The translations under genes were made by a program, and so were the position numbers. From assembly GCA_003525525.1 (NCBI GenBank), contig DQED01000351.1:1-6082 (forward strand): a DNA stretch of 6,082 bases. The letters are read 5' to 3'. The notes beneath the pieces were generated by a model that was given only the letters and a program-made list of their open reading frames with translations, did not search any database and had not been told where the DNA came from. Positions 1 through 6,082 of the stretch are shown piece after piece (position 1 is the stretch's first letter; each line of letters opens with the position of its first letter). Source of the DNA: Desulfovibrio sp. (GTDB taxonomy: Bacteria > Desulfobacterota > Desulfovibrionia > Desulfovibrionales > Desulfovibrionaceae).

Positions 1-2957
1 GAGCCGATGGAGAAGCCGTCGAACTCCTGGATGAACTGCTTGGCCAGGATGGCGTTGCTCGGAATCTCGGACATGATGAACATCTTGAGCCCGTCGTCGC
101 CGGAGTGCAGCTTGTGCACCCGCTCGAGGTAGCGCTTCATGGAGGTGGCCTCCTCCACGGTGCGCACGAAGGGCAGCATGATGTGCAGGTTCTTGCCGCC
201 GAAGATGCCGCGCGCGAGCTTGAACGACTCGATCTCCCAGTCGTGGATGTTGCGCGAGACGCCCCGGTAGCCGAGCATGGGGTTGTCCTCCACGGCCTCG
301 AACAGGCTGCCGCCGAGGAGGTTGCGGTATTCGTTCGATTTGAAGTCCGTGGTGCGGTAGAGGATGGCCTTGCCGTGGAAGGCCATGGCGAAAAGCCCCA
401 GTCCCTGGGAAAGCGTCTGGACGTAGAGCTCCTTGCCGCTGCGGAAGCCGCGCGAGAAGAGCTGCTTGCGGATCTTGCCCAAAAGCGACTGCAGGTCGTC
501 GATCTGCCCCTTGATGCCGACCTGGCGCGCCACTTCCTGGCGCATGGCCGCGATCTTGGACAGGGTGTCCTTGACCATGGGGTCTTCGGCCACGGCCGCC
601 GCGCGCTCTTCGATGCGTGCCTTGATCTCGTAGCGGCGCTTGATCGCGTCGGGATCGACGGCCTTTTCCTGGAGTTCGTCCCAGTAGCCGAGGATGATGG
701 CGACGTGGGTGGCGAGGTCCGCCGAGGTCTTGAGCAGGTCCAGGCGGCGGGTGACCTCTTCCAGGTGGTGGTCGAGGCGCTTTTCCAGCTCGCGGATCTG
801 GCGGTGCACGGCCATGACTTCGTCGGTGCCGCGCGCGCCGGCATGGTCGGCCAGGGCGTCGAGCTCGCCGGCAAGACCCGTGACGAGGCCGACGTAGCCG
901 CGCAGCTTGATCTGCACGTTGATAAAGCCCGCCGCGAGCTGCTCGCGCACGATCTTGGTCAGCTTGGCGTCGAGCTCCTTGACCTTGGCCTCGATCAGCG
1001 TCGGCAGGGTGCCGTTGTCGTAGGCTTCGAGGGCCTGGGGGTGGACGCCGATGTTGCCGAGCATGAACTCGGCGCGCAGCAGGCCCACCTCGAAATCCGG
1101 GACGTTGCGCAGGCGGGAGAGGAAAAGCGCCTGCCCGACGTCGGCCAGGATCAGGCCGACCTTGGTCTTGGTCGCCGGGAGCTGGGACAAATCCATCTCG
1201 CCGCCGACTTCCTGCAGGGGCAAAAGCCCCCGGTAGACGCAGCCGCGCGAGCCGTCCACGGTCACGTACTGGCCGTCGAGGGCGCGCAGGGTCTCGGCGC
1301 GCTGGATGCCGATGACGGCAGGAATGCCGAGTTCGCGGGAGGTGATGGCGGCGTGGCTGGTGTCGCCGCCGGCGTCGGCCAGGATGGCCGAGGCCACGCG
1401 CATGCCCGGCACCATGTCCGGGTCGGTGCGTTCGGCGGCGAGCACGTCGCCCTTCTGGATCTTGTTGAGTTCGAGCGCCGAGCGCAGGAAGCGCACCATG
1501 CCCTGCCCCGCCCCGCGCGAAGCGCCGTTGCCCTCGAGGATGACCTCGGCCGTGGCCACGGCCTTTTTCTCCACTTCCATGCGGCGCATGAAGATGGTGT
1601 GCGGGTGGCGTTCGAGCTCCTCGTTCCAGCGGGTTTCGGGCCGGGCCTGCACGAACCAGAGCCGGTCGGACTGGTCGATGCAGAATTCCGTGTCCATGAT
1701 GCAGCCGCCGTAGGCGACGCTGATGGCGCGAACGCCGCGAGCGACCTCTTCGGCCTGGGCCAGGGAAAGCGCCCAGCGGTAGGCCTCCTCGTCGCTCACC
1801 TTGACGAGCTTGGTGCCGCCTTCCTTGTCGTCATAGACGATCTTCTTGTCCTTGTAGCCCATGTTGCGGATCACGACCTCGGGCCCGTCGTCGCGCTGGA
1901 AGACGAAGAGCTTGTCGGGCGTGACCATGCCGCCGACCACGGCCTCGCCGAGGCCGTAGCTGGCGTCGATGGACACGAGGTCGTTGCGCGAGGTGCCCCG
2001 GCAGCCGGTGGCCGTGTCCGCGGCGAAGGCCGTGCCGGAAATGACCGGATTGATCATGCGCATGATGCACACGGACAGGGACGTGTTTTCGATGGCCCAC
2101 TCGATCTTGGCGTTCTCGGCGATGGAGTCGTCGCCGGTGCGTTCGGCGGCGGCCACGGCGTCGAGGATGGCCTCGCGGCGGTAGGTCATGGAGCGCAGGT
2201 TATAGGCCGAGGCGCAGTCCCACTGGTAGGCCTTGACGGCCTGGGCCGCGCCCACGATGTTGAGATAGGTGTCCTGGAGGCCGGCGAAAGCCTTCTTGCG
2301 GCTGTCTTCGCCCGCGGCCGAGGAGCGCACGGCCACGGGGACGTCCTCGAGGCCGGCGTCCCGGCAGATGTCGTTGTAGGCGTTGGATACGGCCTCACGG
2401 ACTTCGGCCGGCATATCGACGGAGAGAATGGCGACCTGGACGAGCACGGAGCGTTTGCGCAGCTGGTCGATGCCTTCGGGAGAGGTGGCGAAGCCCTCGA
2501 CCACGTTGTTGATGAAGGTGCGCAGCTTGATGGCCGTGCCCGAGGCGTCGGCGAACTTGCCCCTGGCTTCCTCGGCGAGGTCGCGCACGAGGTTTTTCAT
2601 ATATTCCGGGTCGCTGTTGACTTCCTCGTCGTTCCAGTTGACCCGGCGGTAGCCGTCGTTGACCACTTCGCGGATCAGCGACGCGTTGACCTTGGTCTCG
2701 TCGAGCACGCGGTGGAAGGCCACGGAGGACACCGCCCGAAACTGGGGCGCGCGGATGCCGGCGATCTGGCTGATGAGCGCCGTATTGTAGTTCTTGCCTC
2801 CGACGAGAATTTCGGCTTCTTCGCCGATGCCGACGATGTCGGCTCCGGTGAGAATGAGCGTGGTGGCGGTATCGATGGCCGCGTCTCCTTGTTTGGCGGG
2901 CTTGGCGGACGTGGCGTCCTCCTGACGCGGCGTATCCTTGGCTTTTGTCTTGGCCAT
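1..2957 (-). CDS. ppsA: Phosphoenolpyruvate synthase (pyruvate, water dikinase), long form, 3' end outside window
   Basis: Converts pyruvate + ATP + water to PEP + AMP + phosphate in the cytoplasm, the entry to gluconeogenesis. 985 complete codons are visible. The order matches E. coli PpsA. The ATP-binding domain (about residues 50-440) has LVGGKN at 51-56, VAVRSSAAGED at 208-218, YGLGEAVVGG at 334-343 and FVQARPET at 435-442. The swivelling phosphohistidine domain (about 470-575) has GGDTSHAAI at 530-538, with H535 as the predicted phosphorylated His. The PEP-binding barrel (from about 598) has LLRAEF at 626-631, DFKSNEY at 871-877, NPMLGYRG at 892-899 and SEIPSN at 963-968, and ends in FDGFSIG at the edge. 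By comparison with E. coli, about 100 residues remain outside, including the catalytic Cys motif. The start is chosen for a near-perfect ribosome site 3 bases upstream. Oddities are a Lys/Ala-rich N-terminal tail (1-28), about 60 extra residues in the ATP domain, and about 174 extra in the barrel. The family call is secure; PEP synthase rather than pyruvate phosphate dikinase rests on closer motif agreement with PpsA. Confidence 0.95.
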   Translation of the reverse strand, partial: MAKTKAKDTPRQEDATSAKPAKQGDAAIDTATTLILTGADIVGIGEEAEILVGGKNYNTALISQIAGIRAPQFRAVSSVAFHRVLDETKVNASLIREVVNDGYRRVNWNDEEVNSDPEYMKNLVRDLAEEARGKFADASGTAIKLRTFINNVVEGFATSPEGIDQLRKRSVLVQVAILSVDMPAEVREAVSNAYNDICRDAGLEDVPVAVRSSAAGEDSRKKAFAGLQDTYLNIVGAAQAVKAYQWDCASAYNLRSMTYRREAILDAVAAAERTGDDSIAENAKIEWAIENTSLSVCIMRMINPVISGTAFAADTATGCRGTSRNDLVSIDASYGLGEAVVGGMVTPDKLFVFQRDDGPEVVIRNMGYKDKKIVYDDKEGGTKLVKVSDEEAYRWALSLAQAEEVARGVRAISVAYGGCIMDTEFCIDQSDRLWFVQARPETRWNEELERHPHTIFMRRMEVEKKAVATAEVILEGNGASRGAGQGMVRFLRSALELNKIQKGDVLAAERTDPDMVPGMRVASAILADAGGDTSHAAITSRELGIPAVIGIQRAETLRALDGQYVTVDGSRGCVYRGLLPLQEVGGEMDLSQLPATKTKVGLILADVGQALFLSRLRNVPDFEVGLLRAEFMLGNIGVHPQALEAYDNGTLPTLIEAKVKELDAKLTKIVREQLAAGFINVQIKLRGYVGLVTGLAGELDALADHAGARGTDEVMAVHRQIRELEKRLDHHLEEVTRRLDLLKTSADLATHVAIILGYWDELQEKAVDPDAIKRRYEIKARIEERAAAVAEDPMVKDTLSKIAAMRQEVARQVGIKGQIDDLQSLLGKIRKQLFSRGFRSGKELYVQTLSQGLGLFAMAFHGKAILYRTTDFKSNEYRNLLGGSLFEAVEDNPMLGYRGVSRNIHDWEIESFKLARGIFGGKNLHIMLPFVRTVEEATSMKRYLERVHKLHSGDDGLKMFIMSEIPSNAILAKQFIQEFDGFSIG
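450..974 (-). other. Extra helical/coiled-coil segment inserted in the PEP synthase barrel (about residues 662-836)
   Basis: E. coli PpsA has about 61 residues from its IGVHP motif to DFKSNEY; here the same interval (636-870) is 235 residues. The flanks align well on both sides (YDNGTLPTLIEAK before; GFRSGKELYV after, against GFDSPREFYV), so the extra material is a clean in-frame insertion of about 174 residues. It is rich in Glu, Arg, Lys, Leu and Ala, with few Gly or Pro, and looks largely helical. Residues 721-742 have a heptad-like run of hydrophobics (I721, L724, L728, L732, V735, L739, L742), which suggests a coiled coil. Codon use matches the rest of the gene, so it does not look recently acquired. 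Its role is unknown; oligomerisation or partner binding is a guess. The boundaries are good to about 10 residues. Confidence 0.75.
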
Positions 2958-2960
2958 TCT

Positions 2961-2969
2961 CCCCTCCTT
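2961..2969 (-). promoter_or_regulatory. Ribosome binding site of the PEP synthase gene
   Basis: The minus strand reads AAGGAGGGG, then AGA, then the ATG at 2957. The GGAGG core lies 5 bases before the start codon. It is a near-perfect Shine-Dalgarno match and fixes the start. It also indicates strong translation initiation independent of the upstream gene, whose stop codon is 74 bases away. Confidence 0.9.
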
Positions 2970-2983
2970 GTCTCTTCCGGGTC

Positions 2984-3010
2984 GGCGGGCCGCTCCGTCA
3001 AGCGGCCGCC
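2984..3010 (-). other. GC-rich hairpin between the two genes
   Basis: On the minus-strand transcript GGCGGCCGC (3010-3002) can pair with GCGGCCCGCC (2993-2984) over 9 G-C pairs with one bulged C and an 8-base loop. It begins 21 bases after the carboxylase stop and ends 14 bases before the ribosome site of the next gene. No run of U follows on either strand, so it is not a standard intrinsic terminator. It could stabilise or process the message, or cause partial attenuation. GC-rich DNA forms such pairings by chance, so function is uncertain. Confidence 0.45.
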
Positions 3011-3031
3011 GTTACATGTTCGTCGCGAAAC

Positions 3032-6000
3032 CTACACCTGCTGACCGCAGTTGGGGCAGTACTTGTAATGCTCGTCTGCTACCGGCTGGCGGCAGGCCGG
3101 ACAGTCGCGGGTCACGGGGCCGAGCTCGACGAGGAGCTCGCCTTCGCGGACCGGGACCATCTTGCGGTCGTTGGCGTAGTCGGCGCTTTTGAGCACCCGC
3201 TTGACCATGGCGTCAACAGGGGATGCCACGGATTTTTCCTGTTTCATGACCGAGATGTTGAAGAGTTCCTCCCCGGCCTTGACATAGTCGTTGGGGCTGA
3301 CCTGCATGACCCAGAGGTCGCCGGAGACCGGCGCGCCCACGTGGTAGGGGTTTTTCGGGTCGGCCATCTCCACCTTGGGCGCGGCGGCGCCGCCCTGGGG
3401 CGCGGCCACCTGCACCTGGTGGGTCAGAATCTCCGAATCGAGCACATAGCGCACCGTGGCCGCGCCGCTGGCGTCGGGCTGGGAGATGTTCATGATCGCC
3501 ATGTGGTGCGGCTTGCCCTGGCTGTCGGAAAAAAGCAGCTCCTCGCCCGGCTCCAGACCCTCGAACCAGACGTCCAGGGGCAGCTTGTTGGGATCGCCGA
3601 ACTTCTTGCGGAATTCGATGGTCTTGAGCGCGTCGCCCGGATGGTTCAAGTAGAGCACGAACTCCTCGTTGGTGGGTTCGCGGCCGATCTGCTTGGTCAG
3701 CGACGCCATCTCGGCCTCCATGTCCGCCTCGCCCAGGCTGTCCAGGGGCGACGCCTCGGTGCGCTCGGCCACGGCCTGCTTCCAGTCCGCGCCGAAGGCG
3801 CTCTCGTAGACCCAGTCCGGCGGGAACCCGAGCGGCATCTTGCCGAACTTGCCGAGCAGCAGGTTGCGGAAGGCGTCGTTGCAGTTGGCGTAGAGCAGCA
3901 GGCGGTCGTGCTTGGCGGCCTGGGTCAGGCACTCGTCGCAGTTTTCCGACACGGCGTCGAGCACTTCGAGCATGTCCCTGACCGCCCGCTCGCCGCCGGC
4001 CTTGTAGGCGCTGGTCACGGCCAGGAACGCCGTGTTCCAGGTGATCTGCGAGCCCGGGGTGACGTCGTGGTAGCGCACGATCTTGCGCGTGCCGGCCAGG
4101 AACTTGAGCATGTAGGGAAGCAGGTGGATGTAGCCCTGCTTCATAGCCCCTTCCTGGGAGGACGAGGTCGCGCCGCCGGGCATGGCGTGCTCGACCACGT
4201 CGTAGTCGATGCCCTGGAAGTAGGGGGCGGTGTAGCGGTCGTAATAGGGCATGACCTGCTTGAGCACGAAATTGGCGGAGCGGATCATGTCCTTGTCGGC
4301 CTTGGTCAGGGCCACGGGCACGCCGAGGTCCTCCTCGATGTAGGCCGCGGTGGAGAGCACCTCGCCCTGGCCGTACCAGCGCACGGACGCGCCGAGCGCC
4401 GTGTCCACGATGTGGCAGCCGGCCGCGGCCGCCGCGCCCACTGCCGGCACGAACAGGCCGTCGGTGTAGTGGCGGTGGTAGTCGAGGACGAGTTCGGGGT
4501 AGGCCTTGCGGATGGCCGCGACCATGGCCGCGACGAAGCGCGGCGGGCACATGCCGGCCATGTCCTTGAGGCACAGGATGATGCTCTTCGCCGCCTTTGC
4601 CTTGGTCATGCCGCCGGCCTTGGCCACCTGGTCGAGGATGGCCTCGAGCACGCCCATATAATGGGCGACGTCGAAGCCCTGGGCGTAGGAGAAGGAGATG
4701 GCCGGCTCGAAAATGACGCCGGGGCGTGACAGGGCGACCTCGGCGAAGGGATACATGTTGTCGATGTGGTTGAGGAAATCGAAGCAGCGGATGATGTCGT
4801 AGTGCTCGCAGATCATCTCGCCGGTCAGGCGCATGAGGTTGCGCGGCTGGGGCTTGTAGCCGAGCACGTTGGTCGAGCGGATGAGCAGCTGCTTGAGGGT
4901 CTTGGGCGCGAACCGGTTCCACTCCGCCGCCTCGGTGAAGGGGTAGGTCATGTTGGCCATCATGGCCACGTGGAAGTGCGCGCCGCCGCCGTTTTCGAGC
5001 GAGAGAAAGCCGCAGTTGTCGAGGTAGGGGCCGACCAGTTCGTCCTCGGCCAGGCGGAAGCGGTTGCCGCTGTTGGACTGGGTGATGTCGCGGCAGGTGG
5101 TGTCCACGAAATGGACCTTGCCCGAGTCGCGCACCACGTCGAGGACGCCCTTGCGGTCGCCGCGCGGATAGGGGCTCTCGTGGCGGCGGAAATCGGCATC
5201 GGGCAGATAGGGTCTGAAGCGGCCCAGGCGGTAGTCGCTGCGGCCGCGGTACTTGCCGAGCATGACGTGGGGGTTGTAGCCCCGCGCGGCGATGTCGGAC
5301 ACGAGCCAGGACAGGCGCAGCGCCTCGGGTTCCTCGTCGAGGTAGTTGAGCAGATAGGGATTGTCGCTGATGAACCTGGTGGCGAATTCGCCCTTGATGA
5401 AATCCGGATTGCGCAGGATCTGGCGGTGGAAGGGAATGGTCGTCTTGAGCCCGCCGATGATGTACTCGCGCAGCGCCCGTTCCATGACGGCCACGACCTT
5501 GGGCCAGTTGCGGCCGTAGGAGATGAGCAGCGCGCCGGCGGAGTCGTACTGGGTCGGAAACTCGTAGCCGGCCGACAGGCAGGAATCGAGCCGGATGCCC
5601 TGGCCGCCGGGCGAGAGGTAGCGGGCGATCAGGCCGGCGTTGGGCGAAAAGCCGTTTTTCGGGTCCTCGCAGTTGATGCGCAGCTGCATGGCGTGCAAAA
5701 ACGGCTGCGTGTCGCCGCAGTTGAAGCGCAGCTTGCCGCCGAAGGCGATGTTGATCTGCTCTTCCACGAGGTCCACGCCGTAGCGGCACTCGGTGATGCC
5801 GTGCTCCACCTGCAGGCGGGTGTTGACCTCGATCAGGTAGGGCTCGCCGTCGGCATCGACCAGAAATTCCACCGTGGCCAGGGAATAGTAGCCCGTCTCG
5901 CGCACCAGGCGTTCGGCGTAGTCCTTGAGGCGCTGGCGCAGCTCGTCGGTCATGCCGCGCCAGGGCGAAGGCGTGATCTCCACGAGCTTCTGGTGGTTGC

Positions 6001-6082
6001 GCTGCACGGTACAGTCGCGTTCGTCAAAGGCGAACACGTTGCCGTACATGTCGGCCACCACCTGGATCTCGATGTGGCGCAC
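3032..6082 (-). CDS. pyc: Pyruvate carboxylase (single-chain, biotin-dependent), 5' end outside window
   Basis: Carboxylates pyruvate to oxaloacetate with ATP and bicarbonate via a carried biotin. 1016 residues are visible, numbered here from the window edge. Against E. coli AccC numbering about 205 N-terminal residues are missing, so the full protein is about 1,220. The GTG at the edge is an internal Val codon, not a start. Domains in order: the rest of the biotin carboxylase (to about 240), with ERDCTVQRNHQK at 21-32, VEFL at 71-74, IEVNTRLQVEH at 84-94 and LRINCED at 134-140, all key ATP and bicarbonate residues present; the carboxyltransferase barrel (about 323-640), with predicted metal ligands D332, K506 (the Lys that is carbamylated in this family, in LKDMAG), H536 and H538, plus R331, Q335 and R402; a conserved PYC/OADA-type region (about 640-885); an Ala/Pro-rich linker (892-905); the biotinyl domain (about 908-988) with biotin Lys K947; and a four-Cys tail (994-1012). 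The stop is TAG. The carboxyltransferase and biotin motif diverge from textbook enzymes. Oxaloacetate decarboxylase is less likely because a biotin carboxylase domain is fused. Confidence 0.94.
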   Translation of the reverse strand: MRHIEIQVVADMYGNVFAFDERDCTVQRNHQKLVEITPSPWRGMTDELRQRLKDYAERLVRETGYYSLATVEFLVDADGEPYLIEVNTRLQVEHGITECRYGVDLVEEQINIAFGGKLRFNCGDTQPFLHAMQLRINCEDPKNGFSPNAGLIARYLSPGGQGIRLDSCLSAGYEFPTQYDSAGALLISYGRNWPKVVAVMERALREYIIGGLKTTIPFHRQILRNPDFIKGEFATRFISDNPYLLNYLDEEPEALRLSWLVSDIAARGYNPHVMLGKYRGRSDYRLGRFRPYLPDADFRRHESPYPRGDRKGVLDVVRDSGKVHFVDTTCRDITQSNSGNRFRLAEDELVGPYLDNCGFLSLENGGGAHFHVAMMANMTYPFTEAAEWNRFAPKTLKQLLIRSTNVLGYKPQPRNLMRLTGEMICEHYDIIRCFDFLNHIDNMYPFAEVALSRPGVIFEPAISFSYAQGFDVAHYMGVLEAILDQVAKAGGMTKAKAAKSIILCLKDMAGMCPPRFVAAMVAAIRKAYPELVLDYHRHYTDGLFVPAVGAAAAAGCHIVDTALGASVRWYGQGEVLSTAAYIEEDLGVPVALTKADKDMIRSANFVLKQVMPYYDRYTAPYFQGIDYDVVEHAMPGGATSSSQEGAMKQGYIHLLPYMLKFLAGTRKIVRYHDVTPGSQITWNTAFLAVTSAYKAGGERAVRDMLEVLDAVSENCDECLTQAAKHDRLLLYANCNDAFRNLLLGKFGKMPLGFPPDWVYESAFGADWKQAVAERTEASPLDSLGEADMEAEMASLTKQIGREPTNEEFVLYLNHPGDALKTIEFRKKFGDPNKLPLDVWFEGLEPGEELLFSDSQGKPHHMAIMNISQPDASGAATVRYVLDSEILTHQVQVAAPQGGAAAPKVEMADPKNPYHVGAPVSGDLWVMQVSPNDYVKAGEELFNISVMKQEKSVASPVDAMVKRVLKSADYANDRKMVPVREGELLVELGPVTRDCPACRQPVADEHYKYCPNCGQQV
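3035..3103 (-). other. C-terminal zinc-ribbon-like tail of pyruvate carboxylase
   Basis: The last 23 residues after the biotinyl domain contain CPAC (994-997) and CPNC (1009-1012), a C-x2-C-x11-C-x2-C pattern followed by GQQV and the stop. This spacing, with Pro inside each knuckle, is typical of small zinc ribbons. Well-studied pyruvate carboxylases end with the biotinyl domain. The segment is in frame with the preceding domain and directly follows its final strand (GELLVELGP), so it belongs to the same protein. Zinc binding is inferred from the pattern only. Confidence 0.8.
3239..3247 (-). other. Predicted biotinylation site, MKQ (K947)
   Basis: The biotinyl domain hairpin reads ISVMKQEKS (943-951). 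K947, encoded by AAA at 3242-3244, is in the position of the biotin-accepting lysine. The upstream PVSGDLW (918-924) and downstream ASPVDAMV (953-960) fit the two halves of the biotinyl fold. The residue after Lys is Gln (CAG, 3239-3241), where most biotin carriers have Met. Confidence 0.88.

Noticed and set aside
2984..3010. Intrinsic terminator for the carboxylase gene
   Set aside because: The stem is strong, but no U-rich run follows on the minus strand, and the next gene lies on the same strand close downstream.
105..3044. A plus-strand open frame of 979 codons lying opposite the PEP synthase gene
   Set aside because: It is the complement of a well-supported gene in very GC-rich DNA, where stop codons are rare on the opposite strand. 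Its product is a monotonous Val/Ala/Gly/His/Asp-rich string with no recognisable domain.
3926..3943. A second metal site at the NCDEC motif (residues 714-718) of the carboxylase
   Set aside because: A single CxxC pair without a nearby partner pair is weak evidence, so I do not call a site.
2945..4729. A plus-strand open frame of 594 codons opposite the carboxylase 3' half
   Set aside because: It has the same GC-driven antisense effect, with biased low-information composition and no family motif, while the minus strand carries clear pyruvate carboxylase motifs.
3213..5789. A minus-strand open frame of 858 codons in another reading frame of the carboxylase
   Set aside because: Its product is extremely rich in Arg, Pro, Gly and Ala, as expected from a shifted frame of a GC-rich gene, and it overlaps the real coding frame throughout.
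6080..6082. GTG as the start codon of the carboxylase
   Set aside because: It falls exactly at the window edge inside the conserved RHIEIQ region of the biotin carboxylase domain, about 205 residues into the family alignment, so it is an internal Val codon.

Overview
The window holds two large protein genes, both on the minus strand and both cut by the window edges. In transcription order (right to left) they are a biotin-dependent pyruvate carboxylase (3032-6082, N-terminus missing) and a phosphoenolpyruvate synthase (1-2957, C-terminus missing). A 74-base gap (2958-3031) separates them. It contains a GC-rich hairpin and a strong Shine-Dalgarno sequence, and has no obvious promoter or U-tract terminator. 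I saw no RNA genes, mobile elements, CRISPR arrays or dispersed repeats.

The DNA is strongly GC-rich, with most codons ending in G or C. This produces long but meaningless open frames on the opposite strand. The gene pair, the unusually long PEP synthase and the divergent pyruvate carboxylase suggest a high-GC sulfate-reducing deltaproteobacterium of the Desulfovibrio type. From memory, such genomes carry these two genes side by side. This assignment is inference, because no marker gene is present.

Both enzymes draw on pyruvate and ATP. Pyruvate carboxylase adds bicarbonate-derived CO2 to pyruvate to give oxaloacetate, which supplies the C4 branch of central metabolism. PEP synthase converts pyruvate to PEP for gluconeogenesis and aromatic synthesis. 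The arrangement looks like an anaplerotic/gluconeogenic operon for a cell that gets carbon through pyruvate (for example from lactate or acetyl-CoA).

The interest lies in unusual protein architecture rather than a new system. The PEP synthase carries an insertion of about 174 residues, partly coiled-coil, inside its PEP-binding barrel. The pyruvate carboxylase ends in a four-cysteine zinc-ribbon-like tail after the biotin domain, has MKQ in place of the usual MKM at the biotin lysine, and has several changes around its carboxyltransferase active site.
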